Part shown: in pieces, positions 16,382 through 25,392 of the stretch
How the letters are laid out: each line of letters begins with the position of its first letter
Position numbering within the stretch: the first letter of the stretch is position 1
NCBI RefSeq assembly: GCF_031432425.1
Contig: NZ_JAVKPH010000001.1
Span: 124,001-188,000 of the forward strand
Length of the DNA stretch: 64,000 bases
Origin: Ruixingdingia sedimenti
GTDB lineage: Bacteria; Pseudomonadota; Alphaproteobacteria; Rhodobacterales; Rhodobacteraceae
Reading direction: 5' to 3'
The notes under the pieces: model-generated
The model's database searches: none
Told to the model about the DNA's origin: nothing
Seen by the model: the letters and a program-made list of their open reading frames with translations, nothing else
Program-made: the position numbers and the translations under genes

Positions 16382-19345
16382 TCAGGTCCGGTCGCGCAGC
16401 GCGGCGAGGATGGCGAAGGGGCTGTCGGGGTCGACCGGCTTGTCCTTCGCAGGGCGCGATTCGAACCGCTGCGGCTGATCCCCGCGGCGCTCGCCGCCCG
16501 GTTTGCCGCCGGGCTTGCCCCCGGAATGCCCCTTGTGGCCCTTGCCCCCCTTGTGCGGGCGCTCTCCCCTGTCGCCACGCTCGCCCCCCCGGTCCTTGCG
16601 CGGCTCGCCGCCCTCGGGGGCCCCTTCGGCCCGGCGCGGGCCGCCCTGGCCTTCGCGGCGGGGGCCGCGCTGGCCCTCGCCCCGGCGCTCGCCGCCGCCC
16701 CCACGGCGGAAGTCGCCGCGCGGGCGGGGGGCCCAGGTGAAGGTGTAGAAGGCTTCGAGTTCCACCACCGCCGGTTCGGCCGATTCCGTCGCCGGTTCGG
16801 CCTCTGCCGTTGCCGGTTCGGCCCCCTCCGCCACGGTTTCAGCGGCCACCGCCACCTCGGCCGGGGCCTCCGCAGCGGTTTCGGGCGCCGCCTCGACGGG
16901 GGCTTCCGTCGTCTCTGCCGGGGCCTCCACCGCCTCTGCCGAAGGGGCCGCATCCGCCGCCACGGGCCGCGCCTTGGGCCGTTCGCCCTTTTCGCCGCGA
17001 TAGCCGAGGCCGCCCATCAGATCGGCGAACTGGTCCAGCGTCATGCCGGTGATCGACAGCATGTCGGGCGTCGCCTCGAACCCCGCGCGGCTGTCCTTGG
17101 CGCGCAGCAGGTCCGCCAGCCGTTCCAGCATGTCGATGCGGATCGCCCGCGTCCCCGCCGGATGATAGCCGGCCAGCGTATAATGCCCCTTGGGCACCTC
17201 GGGCAGGTTCGGGATCGTCACCAGACCCGGCGGCGGGCTTTCGGGAAATTCGTCCAGCCCCTGCGCCAGCGACCACAGCACCAGCCGCAGCCGCGTGGGC
17301 GCGGGTTTCAGCAGCGCAGGCTGGAAGATCGTGTACTGCCCGAACCTCAGCCCGTGCTTGCGCAGCGCGCCGCGGGCCTCCTGGTCCAGCGATTTGACCT
17401 CTTCGGCCACGCCCTCGCGCGGCAGCACGCCCATCGATTCGACCATGCGGAAGGCGAAACCGCGGGCAAGGCCCGTCAGCGCCTCGTCCCGGCCAAGCGC
17501 CAGCAGCGGCTCGAACAGCGCGGCCACCTTGCGGTCGATGAAATGCTGCAACCGGCGGCGGACCTTTTCGGCCACATCGGCGCCCGCCTCTTCATCCACG
17601 AAGGGCTCGACCAGCGGCTTCATCGGCTCCGGCCCCTTCACCAGCTTGCCCACCGCGGCACTGCCCCACATGAGGCCGCCCTGTTCGGTGTAATCCAGCT
17701 CGGTATCCGGCGCGTTGTAGAACCGGTCGGCCCGCAGGCTGAATTCCGGCCGCAGCGCCTCATAGGCGGCCTGGCGCAGGGTGCGCGCCTCGTCGGGGCC
17801 GCCGGTGGCATCCTGCCGGAAGCGGAACCCTTCCAGTCGGCCGACGAATTCGCCCTCGACCGTCACCTCGCCCTTGTCGTTCACCTCGGCCACAAGGCTC
17901 TCCTTCTGTTTCAACCGGCGCAGCAGGACAGAGGTGCGCCGGTCGACAAAACGCTGCGTCAGTCGGGCGTGCAACGCATCCGACAGGCGATCTTCTACCG
18001 CGCGGGTTTCCTCGCGCCAATGGGATTCGTCGGCCACCCAGCCCTTGCGTTGCGCGACATAGGTCCAGGTGCGGATATAGGCGAGCCGCTTGGAGATCGC
18101 GTCGATGTCGCCATCGGTGCGGTCGATGCGGGCGATGGCACGGGCAAGCCAGTCGTCGGGCACCCGGCCGCCGTCCTTGAGGAAATCGAAGATCCGCGCC
18201 AGGAGCGTCGCGTGGTCGCCCCCGGAATGGCCGCGGAAGTCGGGGATGCGGCAGACATCCCACAGCAGCCGCACCTGGGCCGGGCTGCGCAGGGCGGCGC
18301 GGATTTCCGGCGTGTCGGCAAGGGTTTTCAGCGCCACCACGTCATCGGCATCGCGCGAACGGGTCAGCCATTCGTTCGCCGTATGCTGTTCGAGCGAGGC
18401 GACGAGCCGTTCCACCGTGCCGAATTCCAGCGCGGCATTGCGCCAGTGCAGCTTGCGCACGGGCAGGAAGCGGTGCTCCTCTATCGATTCGATGACCTCT
18501 TCGGGCAGGGGCCGCGCCTCGCCGGTGACGCCGAAGGTGCCGGGGCTGGTGTGCCGCCCCGCCCGGCCCGCGATCTGGGCCAGTTCATGGGGATAGAGCG
18601 CGCGGATGCGGCGGCCGTCGAACTTGGCGGTCGAGGAAAAGGCGACATGGCGGATGTCGAGGTTCAGCCCCATACCGATGGCGTCGGTGGCGACGAGGTA
18701 ATCCACCTGCCCGCTCTGGTACAATTCCACCTGCGCGTTGCGCGTGCGGGGCGACAGCGCCCCCATGACCACCGCGCAACCGCCCTTGGTGCGGCGGATC
18801 AGTTCGGCGATGGCATAGACGTTTTCGACCGAAAACCCGACGATGGCGGATCGTTCGGGCATCCGGCTTATCTTTTTGGAACCTGCCCACGACAATTCCG
18901 ACAGCCGGGGCCGCGACATGAACTGCACCCCCGGCACCAGCGCGGCGATGGCCGGCCGCATGGTATCCGATCCCAGGAACAGCGTCTCGTGCAGGCCCCT
19001 TGCCCGCAACAGCCGGTCGGTGAAGACATGGCCGCGTTCGGGATCGGCGCAGAGCTGGATTTCATCGACCGCCACGAAATCGGCACCGATTTCCTGCGGC
19101 ATCGCCTCGACCGTGCAGACCCAGTATTGGGTGCGTTCGGGGACGATGCGTTCCTCGCCCGTCACCAGCGCCACGACCGAGGGGCCGCGGGCGGCGACGA
19201 TGCGGTCATAGACCTCGCGCGCCAGCAGGCGCAGCGGAAGGCCGATCACGCCGGTCCGGTGGGCCAGCATCCGTTCTATCGCGTAATGGGTCTTGCCGGT
19301 ATTCGTGGGCCCCAGGACCGCGATGACCCTGCCCTTGTCGCGCAT
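16382..19345 (-). CDS. SUV3-like superfamily 2 RNA helicase
   Basis: A 987-residue helicase. Walker A is GPTNTGKTHYA at about residues 12-22 and motif II is VDEIQ near residue 95. The second RecA domain includes ATDAIGMGLNLD and AQIAGRAGRHTSPGTFG. This matches the SUV3/mitochondrial-degradosome helicase family, common in alphaproteobacteria. The last 250 residues are low complexity: an Ala/Glu-rich acidic stretch, the short motif LEAFYTFTWAPRPRGDF, then a Gly/Arg/Lys-rich tail likely to bind RNA, ending in PFAILAALRDRT. It likely unwinds structured RNA with a 3'-5' exonuclease. The start is the first ATG, directly before the Walker region. Confidence 0.92.
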   Translation of the reverse strand: MRDKGRVIAVLGPTNTGKTHYAIERMLAHRTGVIGLPLRLLAREVYDRIVAARGPSVVALVTGEERIVPERTQYWVCTVEAMPQEIGADFVAVDEIQLCADPERGHVFTDRLLRARGLHETLFLGSDTMRPAIAALVPGVQFMSRPRLSELSWAGSKKISRMPERSAIVGFSVENVYAIAELIRRTKGGCAVVMGALSPRTRNAQVELYQSGQVDYLVATDAIGMGLNLDIRHVAFSSTAKFDGRRIRALYPHELAQIAGRAGRHTSPGTFGVTGEARPLPEEVIESIEEHRFLPVRKLHWRNAALEFGTVERLVASLEQHTANEWLTRSRDADDVVALKTLADTPEIRAALRSPAQVRLLWDVCRIPDFRGHSGGDHATLLARIFDFLKDGGRVPDDWLARAIARIDRTDGDIDAISKRLAYIRTWTYVAQRKGWVADESHWREETRAVEDRLSDALHARLTQRFVDRRTSVLLRRLKQKESLVAEVNDKGEVTVEGEFVGRLEGFRFRQDATGGPDEARTLRQAAYEALRPEFSLRADRFYNAPDTELDYTEQGGLMWGSAAVGKLVKGPEPMKPLVEPFVDEEAGADVAEKVRRRLQHFIDRKVAALFEPLLALGRDEALTGLARGFAFRMVESMGVLPREGVAEEVKSLDQEARGALRKHGLRFGQYTIFQPALLKPAPTRLRLVLWSLAQGLDEFPESPPPGLVTIPNLPEVPKGHYTLAGYHPAGTRAIRIDMLERLADLLRAKDSRAGFEATPDMLSITGMTLDQFADLMGGLGYRGEKGERPKARPVAADAAPSAEAVEAPAETTEAPVEAAPETAAEAPAEVAVAAETVAEGAEPATAEAEPATESAEPAVVELEAFYTFTWAPRPRGDFRRGGGGERRGEGQRGPRREGQGGPRRAEGAPEGGEPRKDRGGERGDRGERPHKGGKGHKGHSGGKPGGKPGGERRGDQPQRFESRPAKDKPVDPDSPFAILAALRDRT

Positions 19346-19363
19346 GTCGGGGGAGCCTTCTTT

Positions 19364-19948
19364 TCAGAGTTCCAGGCCGTCGGTCTTGGCCTTCAACCGC
19401 GCCACGGCCTGCTTTAACGCCTCCAGATGGGGATGTATAGCAAGCGCCGCAAGATAGGCGTCGAGCGCCCGCCGGTCCTGCCCGGCCTCTTCCCGGATCG
19501 CGCCGAGGCCGGCCAGCGCCATGAAGTGATGGGGGTTGAGCGTCAGGGCGCGGGCGATGTCGTCGATGGCGGGGCCGTAATAGCCGGCGGCAAAGAAGGC
19601 GGCGGCGCGGGCGTTCCAGCCTTCGGCGAAATCGGGGGCGTGGTCGGTCAGCGCGGTCAGATGCTCGATGGCCGCCATGGGATCGCCGTCCGCCAGCGCG
19701 TCGCGCCCGCGTTGCAGCAGCAGGTCCATCGCGGCAGAACCCGACCGCCCCCATTCCATTTCCAGCGCGCGCTGCGTGCGCCGCCAGGCGCGGTTGTCGG
19801 GACGGGCGAGATCGGCCAGCAGTTCCGCCTCGGTCTGCGGTTGGGGAACCGGGGCCGGCGCGTCCTGCGCCGGGGCAGGCACGGACAGGGCGGCGCTGAA
19901 CAGCACTGCCGCCACGACACGGTTGAGGAACGGGACAAGAACGACCAT
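19364..19948 (-). CDS. Periplasmic TPR-repeat protein
   Basis: A 194-residue protein with an N-terminal signal peptide (VVAAVLFSAALSVPAPAQ) and two or three tetratricopeptide repeats (ALADGDPMAAIEHLTALTDHAPDFAEGWNARAAAFFAAGYYGPAIDDIARALTLNPHH is one run). TPRs mediate protein-protein contacts; the partner is unknown. It lies 18 bases upstream of the helicase gene on the same strand and may head that operon. It diverges from the SCP2 gene, 66 bases away. Confidence 0.8.
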   Translation of the reverse strand: MVVLVPFLNRVVAAVLFSAALSVPAPAQDAPAPVPQPQTEAELLADLARPDNRAWRRTQRALEMEWGRSGSAAMDLLLQRGRDALADGDPMAAIEHLTALTDHAPDFAEGWNARAAAFFAAGYYGPAIDDIARALTLNPHHFMALAGLGAIREEAGQDRRALDAYLAALAIHPHLEALKQAVARLKAKTDGLEL

Positions 19949-20014
19949 AACAAGGCAAGTCTAACGCCACCGCAGCGAAAAGCGAGTACCCTGCGGTCAC
20001 GATTGGAGGATCGG

Positions 20015-20302
20015 ATGAGCGATGTGATCGACGCTGCCGTGGCAGCCCTGAAGGAAAAGGTTTCGGGCGGGTTCGACGCCGTGGCCAAGTTCGTCATCAA
20101 CGGCGAGGGCGCGATCATGCTCGACGCCGACGGCGTGCGCGCGGGGGATGAAGAGGCGGATGTGACCCTGACCGCCGATGCCGATGTGTTCCAGGCCATC
20201 CTGTCGGGCGACCTGAACGCGACCTCGGCCTTCATGTCGGGCAAGCTGGCGGTGGACGGCAACATGGGCCTGGCGATGAAACTGGGCTCGGTCCTGTCTT
20301 GA
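20015..20302 (+). CDS. SCP2 sterol-binding domain protein
   Basis: A 95-residue stand-alone SCP2 domain: GFDAVAKFVINGEGAIMLDAD, then DVTLTADADVFQAILSGDLN and AFMSGKLAVDGNMGLAMKLGSVL. Such proteins bind lipids or fatty acyl chains in a hydrophobic tunnel. The start at 20015 has GGAGGATCGG directly upstream. Its stop overlaps the TTG start of the following lipase gene, so the two form a lipid-related pair. Confidence 0.9.
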   Translation: MSDVIDAAVAALKEKVSGGFDAVAKFVINGEGAIMLDADGVRAGDEEADVTLTADADVFQAILSGDLNATSAFMSGKLAVDGNMGLAMKLGSVLS

Positions 20303-21246
20303 CCGAGGCGGCCCCGTATTTCGCCGACCTGGCAGCGGGGCCGGATACCGCGCGCGCCGCATGGCGCGCGACCGCCGATGGCCGGCGGGTGCGGGTGGTG
20401 CTGTGGCCGCATCCGGGCGCGCGCGGCACGGTGCTGATTCTGACCGGCCGGTCGGAACATGCGGAAAAATACGGCCCCACCGCCGCCGCGCTGGCCGCGG
20501 CGGGCCTTGCCGCCGCGACGGTCGACTGGCGCGGGCAGGGCCTGTCGGAACGGCTGTTGCCCGACCCGCGCAAGGGCCATGTCGGGCGGTTCGCCGATTA
20601 CCAGCACGACCTGCGGGCGCTGATCGCCGCGGTGGACGACGCCGCCCTGCCCGGCCCCCGGTTCCTGATGGCGCATTCGATGGGCGGGGCCATCGGGTTG
20701 CGCGCGCTGATCGAGGGGCTGGCGGTGCGCGCCGCCGTGTTCAGCGCGCCGATGTGGGGCATCAAGGTGCCCGCCGGGCGGGCCGGGCCGATCCGGGCCA
20801 TGGCGGGGCTGGCCGTGGGTCTGGGGCTCGGCGCGCGCTATGCGCCGCCGCCCGCGTCGGGCCCGGTCTGCTATGCCGAATCGGCCCCCTTCGCCGGCAA
20901 CACGCTGACCACCGACCCCGACGCCTTCGCCTGGATGCAGGGCCATTTCACCGCCCATCCCGAACTGGCCACCGCCGGCCCCACCTTCCGCTGGCTGCAC
21001 GAGGCGCTGGCCGAATGCGACCGGCTGGCGCAGGCGCCCTCGCCCGCCCTGCCCGCGCTGGCGGGTCTCGGCAGCCATGAACGGGTGGTGGACCGCGCGG
21101 CGGTGACGGACCGCATGGCGCGCTGGCCCGGCGGGCGCCTGCTGGCGCTGGAGGGCGCCGAACACGAATTGCTGATCGAACGCCCGCCGATCCGCGGCGC
21201 GCTGCTGGCCGCCGCGACCGATCTGTTCGCCGCACACGGCGGCTGA
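20299..21246 (+). CDS. Alpha/beta hydrolase, lysophospholipase/monoacylglycerol lipase type
   Basis: A 315-residue serine hydrolase. The nucleophile elbow is AHSMGGAIG (around residue 124), HGLG-type oxyanion elements are replaced by LTGRSEHAEKYGP near residue 50 and DWRGQGLSERL near residue 75, and the catalytic histidine is probably in EGAEHELLIERP near the C-terminus. This is the layout of PldB-like lysophospholipases. Translation most likely begins at the TTG overlapping the SCP2 stop (TTGA), a clear case of coupling. It could hydrolyse monoacyl lipids bound by the SCP2 partner (inference). Confidence 0.85.
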   Translation: MTEAAPYFADLAAGPDTARAAWRATADGRRVRVVLWPHPGARGTVLILTGRSEHAEKYGPTAAALAAAGLAAATVDWRGQGLSERLLPDPRKGHVGRFADYQHDLRALIAAVDDAALPGPRFLMAHSMGGAIGLRALIEGLAVRAAVFSAPMWGIKVPAGRAGPIRAMAGLAVGLGLGARYAPPPASGPVCYAESAPFAGNTLTTDPDAFAWMQGHFTAHPELATAGPTFRWLHEALAECDRLAQAPSPALPALAGLGSHERVVDRAAVTDRMARWPGGRLLALEGAEHELLIERPPIRGALLAAATDLFAAHGG

Positions 21247-21270
21247 CCGCCGCATCCGGCCACGCGGGAA

Positions 21271-21302
21271 TTGACGTGACGTTTTGTTTACGTCAACGTC
21301 AA
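21271..21302. promoter_or_regulatory. Operator-like inverted repeat upstream of the MerR/beta-oxidation cluster
   Basis: TTGACGTGACGT (21271-21282) and ACGTCAACGTCAA (21290-21302) form a near-perfect inverted repeat around a T-rich centre. It overlaps a possible -35 (TTTACG near 21287) for a TATATG -10 at 21311-21316. The ACGT-containing arms resemble known sites of MerR-family LiuR-type regulators of acyl-CoA degradation. Confidence 0.65.
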
Positions 21303-21367
21303 TGCCGCGCTATATGACGCCGCATGCGCCGCGACAGCGGCAGGTCAGGTCCGTACCGGAGGCTGTG

Positions 21368-21769
21368 ATGACCGACGAATTGATGACGATCCGCGAGATG
21401 TGCGACACTTTCGATGTCACGCCGCGGACCCTGCGTTTCTACGAGGCCAAGGAACTGCTGTTCCCCATCCGCGAGGGATCGCGCCGCCTGTTCACCCGCC
21501 GCGACCGCGCGCGGCTGAAACTGATCCTGCGCGGCAAGCGGTTCGGCTTCAGCCTCGAGGACATCCGCCAGTTGCTCGACCTCTACGACCGCGGCGACCG
21601 GCAGGAAACGCAACTGACGCGCACCTATGAACTCGCCCGCGACCGGCTGGCGCAGATGGAGGCGCAGCGGGCGGAACTCGACGAGGCGATCGAGGAACTC
21701 AAGGGCCAGCTGGCCTGGGGGGCCGAGGTGCTGGCCTCGTTCAAGGCGACCAAGGCCGCCGCCGAATAA
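21368..21769 (+). CDS. MerR-family transcriptional regulator of the acyl-CoA degradation cluster
   Basis: A 133-residue MerR-type protein. The winged helix lies at the N-terminus (MTIREMCDTFDVTPRTLRFYE, RRLFTRRDRARLKLILRGKRFGFSLEDIRQLLDLYD), followed by a coiled-coil dimer helix (LAQMEAQRAELDEAIEELKGQL). It has no metal-binding cysteines, so it fits the LiuR-like branch that responds to acyl-CoA intermediates. GGAGG lies 9 bases before this start, which was preferred over the in-frame ATG at 21284. It heads a beta-oxidation cluster, and a long inverted repeat lies in its promoter region, so it probably represses its own operon. Confidence 0.87.
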   Translation: MTDELMTIREMCDTFDVTPRTLRFYEAKELLFPIREGSRRLFTRRDRARLKLILRGKRFGFSLEDIRQLLDLYDRGDRQETQLTRTYELARDRLAQMEAQRAELDEAIEELKGQLAWGAEVLASFKATKAAAE

Positions 21770-21798
21770 GCCCGCACCGGAATTCAGGGGAGAGAGAG

Positions 21799-23577
21799 AT
21801 GCCCAGCTATACCGCACCCGTCAAGGACATGCAGTTCATCCTGCACAATCTGCTGAACGTCACCGCATCCGACGTTCCGGGCTATGCCGATCTGGATGAA
21901 AGCTTCACCGGCGCGATCCTGGAAGAGGCGGGGAAACTGGCGGGCGACGTGCTGGCGCCGCTGAACCGCATCGGCGACATCGAGGGCTGCCGGCTGGAAA
22001 ACGGCGTCGTCCATACGCCCAAGGGCTTCAAGGCGGCGTTCGACGCCCTGCGCGAAGGCGGCTGGAACGGGCTCGACCTGCCCGAGGAATTCGGCGGCCA
22101 GGGCCTGCCTTACGTCCTCGGCATGGCGGTGGGGGAAATGTTCACCTCTGCCAACATGGGCTTCAGCCTCTATCAGGGGCTGACCCACGGCGCCATCGGC
22201 GCGTTCCTGGCGCACGGGAGCGAGGACCAGAAGGCCACCTACCTGCCGAAAATGGTCAGCATGGAATGGACCGGCACCATGAACCTGACGGAACCGCATT
22301 GCGGCACCGATCTGGGCATGCTGCGCACCCGCGCCGAACCGCAGGAGGATGGCACCTACCGGATCACCGGGCAGAAGATCTTCATTTCCGCCGGCGAACA
22401 CGACCTGTCGGAAAACATCATCCATCTGGTGCTGGCCAAGGCGCCGGGCGGCGGCCCCGGCACCAAGGGGATCAGCCTGTTCATCGTGCCCAAGTTTCTC
22501 GTGAACCCCGACGGCTCGCTCGGCGCGCGCAACGGCGTCAAGGTGGGCAATATCGAACACAAGATGGGCATCCACGGCAACGCCACCTGCGTGATGAACT
22601 ATGACGACGCCACCGGCTGGCTGATCGGCGAATTGCACGGCGGCATGCGCGCCATGTTCACGATGATGAACGAGGAACGCATCGGCGTCGGCATGCAGGG
22701 CTATGCGCAGGCCGAGGCGGCCTATCAGGCCTCGCTCGCCTATGCCCGCGAACGGCTGCAGGGCCGCGCGGTGACGGGGGCGGCGAACCCGGAGGGCCCG
22801 GCCGATCCGCTGATCGTGCATCCCGACATCCGCCGCATGCTGCTGGAACAGAAAAGCTTTGCCGAGGGTGCGCGCGCCTTCACCCTGTGGGCGGCGCAGA
22901 TGATCGACCGGTCGCACCGCATGGACGACGCCGAGGCCGAGGGGCTGGTGTCGCTGCTGACGCCGGTGATCAAGGGTTTCCTGACCGACAAGGGCTTCGA
23001 CGCCGCCGTCGCCGCGCAACAGATCTACGGCGGCCACGGCTATATCGAGGAACAGGGGATAAGCCAGTTCGTCCGCGACGCCCGCATCGCCCAGATCTAC
23101 GAGGGCGCGAACGGCATCCAGGCGCTGGACCTTGTGGGCCGCAAGCTTGCCGCCGGGGGCGGCAAGTACATCATGGCCTTCTTCGACATGGTGAAAGCCT
23201 TCATCAAGGAAAACGAGGGCGATGCCGCGCTGAAGGAAGGCTTCCTCGACCCACTCAAGAAGGCGTCGAAGGATCTGCAGGCGGCGGGCATGTTCTTCAT
23301 GGCGCAGGGGATGAAGAACCCCAACGCCGCGCTGTCGGGCGCCTATGATTTCATGCACATGATGGGGCATGTCTGCCTCGGCCTGATGTGGGCGCGCATG
23401 GCCAGGGCCGCGCAGGCGGCGCTGGACGCGGGCGAGGGGGATGCCGAATTCCTGCGCGCCAAGATCGCCACCGGCCGCTTCTACATGGCGCGGCAACTGC
23501 CGGCGACGGGCATGCATCTTGCCCGCATCGAGAGCGGCGCCGATCCGGTGATGGCGCTGGACGAGGCGGCGTTCTAG
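21799..23577 (+). CDS. Acyl-CoA dehydrogenase with extended C-terminal domain (FadE-type)
   Basis: A 592-residue flavoprotein, longer than the usual 380, matching the subfamily with an extra C-terminal domain. The central NLTEPHCGTDLGMLRTRA, GQKIFISAGEHDLSENIIHLV and GGHGYIEEQGISQFVRDARIAQIYEG are the canonical flavin/substrate and catalytic-region segments; the base is probably the glutamate in IYEGANGIQ. It would oxidise acyl-CoA at the alpha-beta bond with electrons passed to ETF. GGGAGAGAGAG precedes the start. It follows the MerR gene by 29 bases. Confidence 0.93.
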   Translation: MPSYTAPVKDMQFILHNLLNVTASDVPGYADLDESFTGAILEEAGKLAGDVLAPLNRIGDIEGCRLENGVVHTPKGFKAAFDALREGGWNGLDLPEEFGGQGLPYVLGMAVGEMFTSANMGFSLYQGLTHGAIGAFLAHGSEDQKATYLPKMVSMEWTGTMNLTEPHCGTDLGMLRTRAEPQEDGTYRITGQKIFISAGEHDLSENIIHLVLAKAPGGGPGTKGISLFIVPKFLVNPDGSLGARNGVKVGNIEHKMGIHGNATCVMNYDDATGWLIGELHGGMRAMFTMMNEERIGVGMQGYAQAEAAYQASLAYARERLQGRAVTGAANPEGPADPLIVHPDIRRMLLEQKSFAEGARAFTLWAAQMIDRSHRMDDAEAEGLVSLLTPVIKGFLTDKGFDAAVAAQQIYGGHGYIEEQGISQFVRDARIAQIYEGANGIQALDLVGRKLAAGGGKYIMAFFDMVKAFIKENEGDAALKEGFLDPLKKASKDLQAAGMFFMAQGMKNPNAALSGAYDFMHMMGHVCLGLMWARMARAAQAALDAGEGDAEFLRAKIATGRFYMARQLPATGMHLARIESGADPVMALDEAAF

Positions 23578-23666
23578 GCTTGCCCCGGGGGACGGCCCGG
23601 CCGCCCCCCGGATGCAACCGGCGCGACAAGGGACGTTCGCGCGCCCCACGCGCCCGAGGAGGACCG

Positions 23667-23879
23667 ATGCCCAAACGCTTTCGCCTGACCCGCCGCTTTC
23701 CCGTCGCCATGACCGAGGACGGCTATCGCCGCCTGAAACGGTTCGCCACCGAGGCCGGGCTGGACGAGGGCGAGGCGCTGTCGTTCCTGTTCGAACATTT
23801 CGACAGCGTGACCGACAGGGACAACCTGACGCACCGCCTGCGGCTGTTCAATTCGGAACTGGACGCCCGCAAACGCTGA
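23667..23879 (+). CDS. Small conserved hypothetical protein, possibly DNA-binding
   Basis: A 70-residue basic protein (MPKRFRLTRRFPVAMTEDGY; later HLTDRDNL-like RDNLTHRLRLFNSELDARKR). GAGGAGGA lies 6 bases upstream. The pattern of a short basic beta-like start and two helices is reminiscent of ribbon-helix-helix proteins, but the resemblance is weak. It lies between two acyl-CoA dehydrogenase genes, 24 bases from the next. Confidence 0.55.
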   Translation: MPKRFRLTRRFPVAMTEDGYRRLKRFATEAGLDEGEALSFLFEHFDSVTDRDNLTHRLRLFNSELDARKR

Positions 23880-23903
23880 ACCGCCGGAGGGAGGGAGGAC
23901 CCG

Positions 23904-25058
23904 ATGACATTCCCGCTGATCCCGTCGCCCTGGATGACGGACGACCACCGCATGTTGCAGGAGATGACGCGCAGCTTCATTTCCGAGAAATGGGTGCCGC
24001 AGATCGACCGCTGGCGCAAGCAGGGCGAGATGGACCGCGAAACCTGGGCCGAGGCCGGCGCGCTCGGCCTGCTCTTGCCCTCGGTGCCGGAAGAATACGG
24101 CGGCGCGGGTGGCGATTTCGGGCACGAGGCGGTGATCCTGATGGAACATGCGCGGCTCAACCTCGCCAGTTGGGGGCATGGCATCCATTCGGGGATCGTG
24201 GCGCATTACATCCTCGCCTACGGGACCGAAGACCAGAAGCGCCGCTGGCTGCCGAAGATGGCGACGGGCGAACTGGTCGGCGCGCTGGCGATGACCGAAC
24301 CCTCGGGCGGGTCGGACGTGCAGGGGCTGCGCACGCGGGCGGTGCGCGCGGGCGATACCTACCGGCTGACGGGATCCAAGACCTTCATCACCAACGGCCA
24401 GCACGCCAACCTGATCATCGTCGCCGCCAAGACCGACCCGGTGGCGCGCGCCAAGGGGCTGTCGCTGGTGGTGGTGGAAACCGAGGGCGCGCAGGGGTTC
24501 CGGCGGGGCCGGAAGCTCGAGAAGATCGGGATGAAGGCGGCGGATACGTCGGAACTGTTCTTCGACGAGGTGCCGGTGCCCGCGGGCAACATCCTCGGCG
24601 GCGCCGAGGGCCGGGGCTTTGCCCAGATGATGAGCCAGCTGCCGCAGGAACGGCTGATCATCGGCTGCGGCGCGGTGGGCGCCATCGAGGGCGCGGTGGA
24701 ACGCACCATCGCCTATTGCAAGGAACGCGAGGCCTTCGGGCAGAAGATCATCGACTTCCAGAACACCCGCTTCAAGCTGGCCGAATGCAAGACCAATGCG
24801 GTGGTGGCGCGGACCTTTCTGGATGGCTGCATCGCGGCGCATCTGAAGGGCGCGCTGACGGTCGAGATGGCGGCGATGTGCAAATACTGGCTGACCGACC
24901 TGCAGGGCGCGGTGATCGACGAATGCCTGCAACTGCACGGCGGCTACGGCTTCATGCAGGACTATGCGGTGGCCGAGATGTGGACGGATGCGCGGGTGCA
25001 GCGGATCTATGGCGGCACCAACGAGATCATGAAGGACCTGATCGGGAGGTCGCTGTGA
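23904..25058 (+). CDS. Acyl-CoA dehydrogenase
   Basis: A 384-residue acyl-CoA dehydrogenase of standard length: ALAMTEPSGGSDVQGLRTRA, LTGSKTFITNGQHANLIIVA, then GGYGFMQDYAVAEMWTDARV and IYGGTNEIMKDLIGRSL at the C-terminus. The C-terminal segment ends in the conserved G-G-T/S-N-E-I motif. It uses FAD and passes electrons to ETF. It lies in the middle of the cluster after the longer FadE-type enzyme, which may act on a different chain length. Confidence 0.94.
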   Translation: MTFPLIPSPWMTDDHRMLQEMTRSFISEKWVPQIDRWRKQGEMDRETWAEAGALGLLLPSVPEEYGGAGGDFGHEAVILMEHARLNLASWGHGIHSGIVAHYILAYGTEDQKRRWLPKMATGELVGALAMTEPSGGSDVQGLRTRAVRAGDTYRLTGSKTFITNGQHANLIIVAAKTDPVARAKGLSLVVVETEGAQGFRRGRKLEKIGMKAADTSELFFDEVPVPAGNILGGAEGRGFAQMMSQLPQERLIIGCGAVGAIEGAVERTIAYCKEREAFGQKIIDFQNTRFKLAECKTNAVVARTFLDGCIAAHLKGALTVEMAAMCKYWLTDLQGAVIDECLQLHGGYGFMQDYAVAEMWTDARVQRIYGGTNEIMKDLIGRSL

Positions 25059-25392
25059 GGGGGAACGGGGGCCCTCCCGCCCGTCCGGCGCCGCGCGCGC
25101 GCGGCTTGTCCGGTTGGGCCGGGCGCCGCGCCTGCGGCGCGGCGTGCCTCCGGCGGGAGTATTTGGGGCAAGATGAAGACACAAGCGCGCGCCGCCCCGG
25201 CGGGGTCCGTGACCATCAAGCGGGACGGCGCGGCTTCACCTTGCACGGTCATCGGCTCTCCAGCCTGTACCGCAAGGCCGAGACTGGCACAGAGCAGTTA
25301 ACGGCTGGTTACCGGGCGCGCCCTGCAACTTCATCTTGCCAAAAATACTCAAACGCCACGCCATCCGCCCGCCCTGCCGTCTGGAGGACCGC
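25059..25392. other. Intergenic gap inside the beta-oxidation cluster
   Basis: These 334 bases between the second acyl-CoA dehydrogenase and the GST gene contain a facing pair of ATATTT-family repeats and very GC-rich palindromic runs. No short frame has both a ribosome site and coding character. The gap probably divides the cluster into separate transcripts. Confidence 0.6.
25146..25350. repeat. Facing pair of ATATTT-core repeats (family B)
   Basis: One arm at 25146-25178 reads GCCTCCGGCGGGAGTATTTG then GGGCAAGATGAAG. The opposing arm at 25329-25350 reads CTTCATCTTGCC then AAAAATACTC. The two arms are inverted relative to each other and could pair across about 150 bases. Confidence 0.6.

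Noticed and set aside
15884..19417. A 1177-codon open frame on the plus strand opposite the RNA helicase
   Set aside because: It is the antisense of a clearly recognised helicase; in 70% GC DNA such shadow frames stay open by codon bias. No ribosome site or known motif.
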